DNA of 19,666 bases, from the NCBI GenBank assembly GCA_001275005.1, contig JWZX01001346.1:1-19666 (forward strand), given 5' to 3'. This document shows, piece after piece, positions 1 through 6,434 of the stretch; position 1 is the stretch's first letter, and each line of letters opens with the position of its first letter. This DNA is from Chrysochromulina tobinii (lineage: Eukaryota > Haptophyta > Prymnesiales > Chrysochromulinaceae). The notes under the pieces are model-generated. The model was not told where the DNA came from. It was given only the letters and a program-made list of their open reading frames with translations, and searched no databases. The position numbers and the translations under genes are program-made.

Positions 1-88
1 TAGATGCGTCTAGCACGAGCGCTGCGTCTGTGTATAGCTGCTCAGCGTCTCAGATTATCTACCCGAGGCTCGCAAGGTCAGCTTCCTC

Positions 89-195
89 TGATGGCCACTG
101 ATGACCACTGATGACCCGGATGACCCCTGATGACCACAGATGACCGTTGATGACCTCTGATGACCACTGATGGCCAATGAATTGTCACTGATGGT
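89..195. repeat. Degenerate decamer tandem repeat, TGATGACCAC type
   Basis: About ten loosely conserved 9-11 nt units of the form TGATGACCAC or TGATGGCCAC run across this stretch. A run of about 25 nt around 129-153 (core ACCACAGATGACCGTTGAT) is the same as the core of the introner-like introns at 7527-8120, here in the opposite orientation. I see no complete intron around it. The 3' signature CCTCCTTCATCAG is missing here, so it may be a decayed or expanded relative. Confidence 0.8.
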
Positions 196-330
196 CGCCG
201 ATTTCCACTATCGTCGCAGGTGCTCAAAATACTCTCTCGGGCTACTGCTGCTGCTGGCGGCCATCGTGTGCGAGGTGCGCGGCACGCCCCTCTCCGCACC
301 TCTCAGCTTGCAACGGCTCGCATGCAAGTG
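191..330 (+). other. Signal-peptide-like plus-strand ORF start, uncertain
   Basis: An ATG at 191, in frame with another at 170, opens a frame whose first 31 residues look like a signal peptide. It has a basic stretch (YRRRCSK), a hydrophobic core (LGLLLLLAAIV) and a plausible cleavage after EVRG. The frame then enters the GC-rich tandem repeat and stays open to 985, antisense to the methyltransferase, where its composition is not protein-like. It could be the first exon of a secreted protein gene, or chance from a CTG run. An acceptor-like GTCGCAG just upstream (213-219) offers a third reading, as an exon start. Confidence 0.2.
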
Positions 331-452
331 CCCATCACGGCGCGTCGCCTCCCCTCTCCTCCCCGTCACAGGCGCGCCCATCACGGCGCGTCGCCTCCCC
401 TCTCCTCCCATCACGGCGCGTCGCCTCCCCTCTCCTCCCCGTCACAGGCGCG
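331..452. repeat. GC-rich tandem repeat, roughly 30 and 46 nt units
   Basis: The block CATCACGGCGCGTCGCCTCC followed by CCTCTCCTCC occurs three times. The first and third copies are followed by CCGTCACAGGCGCG and the second is not. No convincing coding region explains it. It sits just downstream of the recognisable part of the methyltransferase gene on the minus strand. Together with 1-330 it makes up the gene-poor left end of the window. Confidence 0.85.
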
Positions 453-473
453 CGGCAAGCCGGCCAAGGACCA

Positions 474-1337
474 TCAGCGCTCGCCGCCGCCCACCAGCGA
501 GCATGCACGCGCTCCATATGGCGCGGTGTGCGGCGGCGCAGACGACAGCCCAGGCGCCGAGCTGGGCGCCGAGCTGCGCGGGCTGGGCGCCGTGCTGGGC
601 GCGAGCAGCGGCGGGAGGCGCGCCCGGGAGGGCGCCCGGGATGTTGCCTCTCCGGAGCCCAAGGATGATGACCACGACGGCCCGACGCGAGCGAGCGCCC
701 GTAGCGTCGCATCTAGGGGGGCGCTCGTCGGTCCCGGCTGTTTCAGATCGGAGCGCGGGCTTGCAGCGTTGTCCAGAGCGCGGTCCTCCTTGCCCTCGAG
801 CAGGTGCAAGCAAAAGGACGCGAGGACCACATCAAATGGACCGGCTGCAGAGCATCGACTGTCCAGCTGGCCGTTCGCAATGTCTCCGAAGGACCAGCGA
901 TGACAACGGCGTCCCGTGCGCGCCTCGTAGCATGCGTGCGTGTAGGGGTCGCACGCTTCGGTCTGGACTGCCCTCGGAGGCGTGATGACTTCCTTCATGG
1001 CCGCTTCGAACGCGAGCGTGGCCTCGCCGCCGCCGCAGGCAAGGTCGAGAACGTGGACGGCCGGCATCGGCCACGGCACCACCCACCTTTGCAGTGCGTT
1101 GCGCATGCAGGAGAAGAGGAGTGGTGCGTGCGGGTTCGTGTATTCTGCACCGTGCGCCTTGTAAAAGGCTGGCGCACCCATGGCCTCGTATGCTCCTCGG
1201 ACGCTAGAGAAGCCGCCGCTCGTGCCACTGTCGCCCTTGGTGGAATTCGAGGAGGCCGCCATCGCCACCGCCGCAGCACTCGCTGACGACGCTGGCGATG
1301 GCTGCCGCCGCGTCTTCCAAATGGCGGAACGGGGCAT
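474..1337 (-). CDS. SAM-dependent methyltransferase, C-terminal half degenerate or mis-spliced
   Basis: This is a class I methyltransferase with a Rossmann fold. Residues 59-70 (YKAHGAEYTNPH) and the motif I segment at 95-106 (HVLDLACGGGEA) match a family known from fungi and algae. An EARTGRR segment near 138 and the post-I strand FDVVLASFCLHLL at 168-180 also fit it. The substrate is unknown. After residue about 205 (ALARVGPSW) the family normally continues with a hydrophobic strand and a proline/lysine motif. Here a better strand (VVVIILGL) lies in a different frame near 660-690, and the rest is low-complexity Ala/Pro sequence over GGCGCC repeats. A frameshift, an unrecognised intron or pseudogenisation are all possible. 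The start is uncertain: an in-frame ATG at 1262 (MAASSNSTKG) is as good as 1337. Confidence 0.6.
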   Translation of the reverse strand: MPRSAIWKTRRQPSPASSASAAAVAMAASSNSTKGDSGTSGGFSSVRGAYEAMGAPAFYKAHGAEYTNPHAPLLFSCMRNALQRWVVPWPMPAVHVLDLACGGGEATLAFEAAMKEVITPPRAVQTEACDPYTHACYEARTGRRCHRWSFGDIANGQLDSRCSAAGPFDVVLASFCLHLLEGKEDRALDNAASPRSDLKQPGPTSAPLDATLRALARVGPSWSSSLGSGEATSRAPSRARLPPLLAPSTAPSPRSSAPSSAPGLSSAPPHTAPYGARACSLVGGGER

Positions 1338-1594
1338 AGGACCCGCGGGGCCCCGTTCGTGTGAAAGAGCTGGTGTGAACGACCGGGTTCCGTTTGTTCC
1401 AAGAATCCTCCTGCTGGCTCACAACAATCGAACAGTGGCGTTGGCGGCGTGCGCGCGGCTGCGCACCTGCGCGCCTGCCTGCGGCGCTGCGCGGTGCACC
1501 TCCCGAGGTACAATCTCTCGATAACTCTCGATATCTGATCTATTACAATTGTAGACAGACGTGGCAGGCGCACTTGAACATGGACTACTCTGAA

Positions 1595-2734
1595 CTACCC
1601 GCTCAAGAAGCTGCGTCGCATGCGCGAGGTGGCTGCAGCGGCAGTGCCCGCGACCGACATCTTGGGCGAAGTCTTCGGCAAGCGTTGAGGAGGGGCTGCC
1701 TTGGCCGTGGAGGATGCCATGGCGGCGGCGGCGCTCCGAGGGCTCAGCGTCGTGTCAGCAGCTGTACTTGGCGTCTTGGGCCGTGGCGCCTTGGGCACTG
1801 CTGTCCTGGGCGAGACCGCCTTGGGCGATGGAGGCCCGCGAGGCGAGAAGGCCTTGGGCGAGGGCATGGGCGAGGGCATGGGCGAGGGAGGGAGCCCTCT
1901 GGCTCCCACTGTGGACGATCCCAACCCATACTGTGACTGACCTGCATACTGACTTGAGCGTGATGAAGCGGTGGTCGCAGAATACAGTCGGCTAGCGGCA
2001 TGGCCCTTCGAGGGCGTTGTCGGGACAGAGGGTTGGAAAATTGGCAGTTGGGCTAGCAGCTTGTGCGGCGCCAGGCGGCGCGCAGGGCCGATGCCGTTAT
2101 CGCTGCCGTTGCCTTCGCTAACCTTGCTTTCGCCTGCTGATCCAGCCATTTGAGGGGATGTGGCTGCCGTAGGCAATTGGGGCCGTGTGGCCGACCTGGG
2201 AGATGAGCTCGGCTTGGGTGACGGCTTGGGCAACGCAGCCTTTGTTGCCCGTGGCGTACGCGGCGCTTCGGCCGCCACCTTGAGATCCGCAAACCGTAGC
2301 TTGTCGGCTTGGGCGGAGAGTACAATTGCCACCACCACAACTCCAAGCGCGCCGACGCTCTGCGCGTGCACGGCGCCATTGCGCAGGGCACTGATTAAGT
2401 CGGCCTCGAGACGGCAAAAGAGCTCCGGACAGGTCTGGAGTGCTGCCGGGAGCGTCGCTCTCAGCTCGGACTCCACAAATTGTACGAGAGCTGGCAGCGT
2501 GGCAACGGCGGGGTGCAAGTAATGCTGCAGCGTGGTGAGAGCAGGATTTAAGGATTGGTGCAGCACGGAAACAGCGGCTCGCGAGAATTGCTGCAGCGCG
2601 GCAACTGCGGGTTGAAAGGTTTGCTGCAGCACGTGTACGCGGCCCTCCAGTGAGCCAATTAGCAACTTGATCCCAGCCGATTGTATTGCAACACTGGGTT
2701 CAGGCGCAACTTGCACAACAGGAGACTGCGCCAT
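1595..2734 (-). CDS. Protein with 11-residue amphipathic helical repeats and SP-rich tail, function unknown
   Basis: No named family is recognised in this 379-residue product. Residues 25-123 fall into consecutive 11-residue units that nearly all begin with Leu. Four are clear: LQQTFQPAVAA, LQQFSRAAVSV, LHQSLNPALTT and LQHYLHPAVAT. The period shows in the DNA as CTGCAG or GTGCAG every 33 nt around 2523-2624. Hendecad repeats of this kind form surface-lying amphipathic helices in perilipins and apolipoproteins, so lipid-droplet or membrane binding is a reasonable guess. A short hydrophobic stretch follows at 126-142 (SVGALGVVVVAIVLSAQ). The rest is disordered, with many SP and SPK/SPR sites (PPSPMPSPMPSPKAFSPR) that suit proline-directed kinases. 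The ATG at 2734 is first in frame, with G at +4. Upstream on the same strand lies the armadillo-like gene. Confidence 0.7.
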   Translation of the reverse strand: MAQSPVVQVAPEPSVAIQSAGIKLLIGSLEGRVHVLQQTFQPAVAALQQFSRAAVSVLHQSLNPALTTLQHYLHPAVATLPALVQFVESELRATLPAALQTCPELFCRLEADLISALRNGAVHAQSVGALGVVVVAIVLSAQADKLRFADLKVAAEAPRTPRATKAALPKPSPKPSSSPRSATRPQLPTAATSPQMAGSAGESKVSEGNGSDNGIGPARRLAPHKLLAQLPIFQPSVPTTPSKGHAASRLYSATTASSRSSQYAGQSQYGLGSSTVGARGLPPSPMPSPMPSPKAFSPRGPPSPKAVSPRTAVPKAPRPKTPSTAADTTLSPRSAAAAMASSTAKAAPPQRLPKTSPKMSVAGTAAAATSRMRRSFLSG

Positions 2735-3065
2735 CGCGCCTTTTCGCAGAGGCCGCGGGGATACAACCCGGAAACTTGCGGAGGCGATTCCTCAATTGTT
2801 GTTTCCAAATCTTAATTAACGAATCTCAAAATCGGCTCTGAACCACGCATCGCGTTGGTACGCCGCAAAGCTCGGGAACTTAGGACGCCTGTTGAATGAT
2901 AGAATACGCGAACAATAAATTCTGCAAACGCTAACGACACGCAACACGGATACATAAAAAAACGAAATAGGTAATAGCGAATGCGAGGTAAGCGTGCAGG
3001 GTCAGCGGAAGCACCATCCTAGAGAGGCACCGGTGAGCGGTTCCACTGGCCTTGGTCAGACGTCG
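2735..3065. other. Intergenic spacer upstream of the hendecad gene
   Basis: This 331-bp spacer is clearly more AT-rich than the flanking genes and has no credible ORF. It must hold the promoter of the minus-strand gene starting at 2734 and the 3' UTR of the gene ending at 3066. I see no TATA box or other motif I would defend. Confidence 0.6.
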
Positions 3066-3109
3066 CTACCAGACGAACGAGCCCGTCTTTTGTGGCGATG
3101 GCATCAGCC

Positions 3110-3140
<31 letters not shown>

Positions 3141-6100
3141 CACCACGAACACGACGTCGTCCGCCTTCTGAGCCGCAGTGCGCCGCAGGCCCTCATACCT
3201 TCCGAGAGAGCGCGAGGAGGCCTCACACAAGCGCAGATAGAGCGGCGCGTCTTTGCCCACCTTGACGTCCTTACCACCGCTGCCGCCGCCGCTGCCGCCG
3301 CCGCCGCCCTTGGCGCCGCCCTTGGCGCCGCCCTTGGCGCTGCCCTTGGCGCCCGACATGACGCTCGCCTCGAGTAGCTGCACTTCGCGCGAGAGCACGG
3401 CCTGTAGTGCTTCGAGCACGCCCGCCTCAATGGCCATGATCGAGCGGAGGGCGGAGTCGTACGTGAGCTTGAGCAACGCGTTGGCACCCGCCTGCACCAC
3501 GTGCTTCGAGTGCCGGTGTGAGTTCAGCGCCGTTGCGATCGCGCCCAAGGCCCCCGAGTCGGCTGCACGTTGCTTGGAAGCTTCGCAGTACGCGAGGCGG
3601 CCTAACAGGTCAATGCCAGAGGCTTGGACACCCTCCACCGACAGGTGCACGCCAAGCAGCTCGACGACCACGTCCACCAACCCCCGCTCCTCGAGCGACA
3701 AGGGTGCCTCCTCCTCTACCTGCCGCCGAGGCATGCACGCCGTCGCCGCCGGGAATTCGAATCCAAACCCGAACCAATAATTGGACTCCGTGGCGGACGA
3801 CGCCGGTGTGGCGTCGCGTGGTGTCCCCGTACCGCTTGACGATATGACCCGAGCGCCGCCACGAGCGCTGCCACTGCCACTGGCGCCGCCGACGACGCCA
3901 GCACGAGCCTTAGCAGCCTCAGCAGCTGTCGCCGCCGCGCCGGCCGCCCCCACCCCCGCCTTCGCTTCGTCAATTGCTTCGTCCTCAAGTCCACTCTCTT
4001 CCATCTCGACCAAATGGCTCAGCCTCGCGAGCGCCGCTGCTGCGACGAGAGCGTGCGCGCCCGCCTCCTCCGCCTGGAGCACACGGAACGTCTCCTCGGC
4101 AGAGGCGGCATGCAGGCTGCGTGCGACCGCGAGCACGCGCGCCGTAACGGGCGCGTCTCCTTCCGAGGCCGACGCCGTAACGGACTCGTCGCGCGCCGTG
4201 TCGAGCGCCTCGGAAGGCGAGGGCGCGCTGGGCGTTGTGGGAGAGGTAGGGACGGCGGCGGCTGCAGTGGCAGTGCCGGAGCCCTGTGGGGAACTCGACT
4301 GTGTGGAACTGCAGTGGCACTGTAGGGAACTCGACGCGCTCGCGCCGTCCGCACTGCCGCCGTCGCCGCTCCCGCCGCCACCGCCGCCATCGCCCCTGCT
4401 GCGTCCGTTGCGAAGGGTGTCGGTGTGAAGGGCGTCGGTGTGAAGGGCGTCGGTGTGAAGGGCGTCGATGTGAAGGGCGTCGGTGTGAAGGGCGTCGGTG
4501 TGAAGGGCGTCGGTGTGAAGGGCGTCGGTGTGAAGGGCGTCGGTGTGAAGGGCGTCGGTGCGTCGCGCTTGGTTCGGTGCGCGAGGGGACGGAGAAGGAG
4601 AGCGTTCAGCGGCCGCGGAGCTGTGGGGAGATGCGGCGGAAGGGGGCGGCACCGCGGCAGGGTGCTTCCTGCGCGTCGTCGAGGGAGACTCTGTCGGCGA
4701 GGTGGGTTCTTCTTTCTTTCGAATCGGAGGCGACGGGAGATTGCGGGAGATCGTGGTCGGGGCGCTTGCGACGGCGCGCGGCACGGCGGGTTTGGACATG
4801 CCCTCGAATTGGACGACGCGCGGCCGATGAGGGGCTTCATTGACGACGCGCGGCTGATGAGGAGCTTCATTGACGACGCGCGGCTGATGAGGAGCTTGCG
4901 GAGGGCTGCTGCTGAAGAGGACCGTCGGCGACGTGGTCTTGGCGGCCCTGGGCTTGGGCGAGGTGGACTTGGGCGAGGTGGACTTGGAGACGATGGCCGT
5001 CGGCGACGTGGTCTTGGCGGCCGGAGGCAGGGGAGCCGAGCGCTGCGGAGGTGAGGACGAGTGGGGCGAGATCGAGGGCGAGATCGAGACCGGCGAGAGC
5101 GGCCGTTTGACGAACCCGAGCAGCGGCGGAGGCGACGAGTGCTGCGCCTCGGCCAACAAATCTTCAAGGATCCTCATCAGGTGCTCATCGCGGCAGGCGG
5201 GCCGTCTGGAAGGCGTGTCGAAGCGCTTGAGGTCCCCGTGTGGCACCTCGAAGCCGGCCGTATTGGACTTGACGTAGACATCCTCACCGACGACGCGCAT
5301 GTAGCTCGGAGCGAGCCCACGTCGCGGCGTGGCGTCGATCAGGTGATGCGCGGCCTGCCCGATGTCGTACCCCGTCGTGTCGTACCCCCTCGGCGTGAGA
5401 GCGAGCGGCCGCCACGTCTGCGGATCCCACTGGCGAGCAGGCCCCTGGGCGAACACGGTTTGGCCGTGGAAATGCTTCTTCTTCTTCTTCTTCTTCGTGA
5501 TCACGATGAGGGCAGCTTCGGGTTTGGCGGGTGCGGCGCCGAGCGCAGCACTTGCATCCTCGAACGCCATGTGGCGCTCATCCTCGCCCATGCTCGCGAA
5601 CGCCTTGCGCTCATCCTCATTTATGCTTGCGAGCGCCTTGCGCTCATCCTCGCTCGTGCTCGCTAACGCCTTGCGCTCATCCTCGCTCGTGCTCGCTAAC
5701 GCCTTGCGCTCATGCTCGCTCGTGCTCGCTAATGCCTTGCGCTCATGCTCGCTCGTGCTCGCTAATGCCTTGCGCTCATGCTCGCTCGTGCTCGCGAGTG
5801 CCTTGCGCTCGGCATCATTCATGGAAGCGAGAGCCGCTGGCGGAGATTCCGGGCCGTCGGGCTTTGGCATCGGCTTTTGATTCCGCTTCGGCTGCTCCTG
5901 CGGCTTCGGCGACGCCTTACTGCGCTCCTTTCTGCGCTCCTCGCCGAGGAAGATGGGAGCGAGGAATGTGGCCGCATAGGACTTGCCTGGCGATGTGTCA
6001 AAAAACTCGTGAGAAAGATCGGCCTCCTGCGTGGGACGATGTAACACTGCCAGCGAGTCCAGGAAGAGCTGCTGCCACGCGTGCTTCTTTCGTGTCTGCT

Positions 6101-6152
6101 CCAGTCGGTGAGAGGCGGTGACGGCGGTGATAGTCCCCGCCCACGCGCTCAT
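3066..6152 (-). CDS. Large repeat-rich protein with C-terminal armadillo-like helices
   Basis: A single open frame of 1,028 residues from the ATG at 6152 (MSAWAGTITAV). The frame also has an ATG at 6362, but the extra 70 residues are arginine-rich over AT-rich, UTR-like DNA only 72 bp from the next gene's stop. In order from the 6152 start: a charged N-terminus; eight tandem 11-residue units of the ALASTSEHERK type (about 107-194); a seven-lysine run (220-226); a globular patch with WDPQTWRPLAL and YMRVVGEDVYVK (about 242-340); a Ser/Pro-rich region; three NEAPHQPRVV-like units; ten TDALH units; then helical segments at about 654-734 and 817-927. The last reads like two or three armadillo repeats (SGALGAIATAL, AGANALLKLT, AGVLEALQAVL), a protein-interaction fold. 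A polyproline run lies close to the C-terminus. Function is unknown; scaffolding is an inference. Confidence 0.7.
3108..3142. repeat. CGG trinucleotide microsatellite
   Basis: About ten GGC/CGG triplets in a row. On the minus strand they encode the nine-proline run near the C-terminus of the armadillo-like protein. Confidence 0.9.
3300..3354. repeat. GCCCTTGGCGCC 12-nt tandem repeat, in frame
   Basis: Four to five copies of a 12-nt unit (GCCCTTGGCGCC) encode GAKG repeats in a Gly/Lys-rich linker after the armadillo-like segment. Confidence 0.85.
4408..4562. repeat. 15-nt in-frame minisatellite encoding TDALH units
   Basis: Ten near-identical copies of GTGAAGGGCGTCGGT. One copy has GAT for GGT, giving Ile for Thr, and the end copies diverge. 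On the minus strand they encode TDALH repeats in the armadillo-like protein. Near-identity in all three codon positions indicates recent expansion by slippage or unequal exchange. Confidence 0.95.
4812..4899. repeat. 30-nt in-frame repeat, three copies
   Basis: Three copies of a 30-nt unit containing GACGACGCGCGGCTGATGAG encode NEAPHQPRVV-like decapeptides on the minus strand. They lie within the Ser/Pro-rich part of the armadillo-like protein. Confidence 0.9.
5475..5495. repeat. TTC microsatellite encoding polylysine
   Basis: Seven TTC triplets on the plus strand encode seven consecutive lysines on the minus strand. The run resembles a basic nuclear-localisation patch, though no further evidence supports nuclear import. 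Confidence 0.9.
5571..5834. repeat. 33-nt in-frame minisatellite, eight copies
   Basis: Exactly 264 bp, or eight 33-nt units, encode ALASTSEHERK and close variants on the minus strand. The middle copies are nearly identical and the outer ones diverged (ALASMNDAERK, AFASMGEDERH). This is the usual pattern of a minisatellite growing from the centre. The 11-residue period fits a regular charged helix. Confidence 0.95.
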
Positions 6153-6434
6153 GATTGCCGACAGTGGCCTTGACGATGGTCGTCGTCCTCGGAGCTTTCG
6201 TACAGGGAACTTACTTGTTCGATCGCATACGCGACGCCACTCGGGGTGCCAAGTCTTTTGGTGGCCAAGTTTGTGTCCTAAAATGGAAATAAAGGTCCTC
6301 GTGAGGACACCAACCGTCTCGCTCGACCGGCGTAGTCGGCCGCGGCGCGCAATGCATGGCATCGTTCTGTGTGTATGTCTCCGACCGTTTGTCCATTAAA
6401 ACTCACTCACTGTGTATGTCCCCGACTGCTGGAT
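6153..6434. other. Short spacer between armadillo-like and membrane-protein genes
   Basis: This AT-richer 282-bp stretch lies between the preferred start at 6152 and the upstream gene's stop at 6435. It holds a small perfect hairpin at 6294-6307 (GTCCTC, GT, GAGGAC). A near-duplicate pair reads TGTGTATGTCTCCGAC (about 6369) and TGTGTATGTCCCCGAC (about 6411). No function is evident. Confidence 0.5.

Noticed and set aside
4411-4562. CRISPR-like regular repeats
   Set aside because: The 15-nt, 33-nt and 48-nt arrays are contiguous, without unique spacers, and lie in frame inside eukaryotic coding sequence, so they are minisatellites.
4019-5167. Off-frame minus-strand ORF (FTPTPFTPTPFTP, RASSMKLLISRA repeats)
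   Set aside because: A frame-shifted reading of the same minisatellites as the armadillo-like gene. It is Arg/Pro-rich with no domain, and the main frame is longer and has helical domains at both ends.
6153-6362. 70-residue N-terminal extension of the armadillo-like protein
   Set aside because: Although it begins with ATG, it leaves only 72 bp to the neighbouring gene, covers AT-rich UTR-like DNA with a hairpin, and has no domain. The ATG at 6152 is preferred, though not proved.
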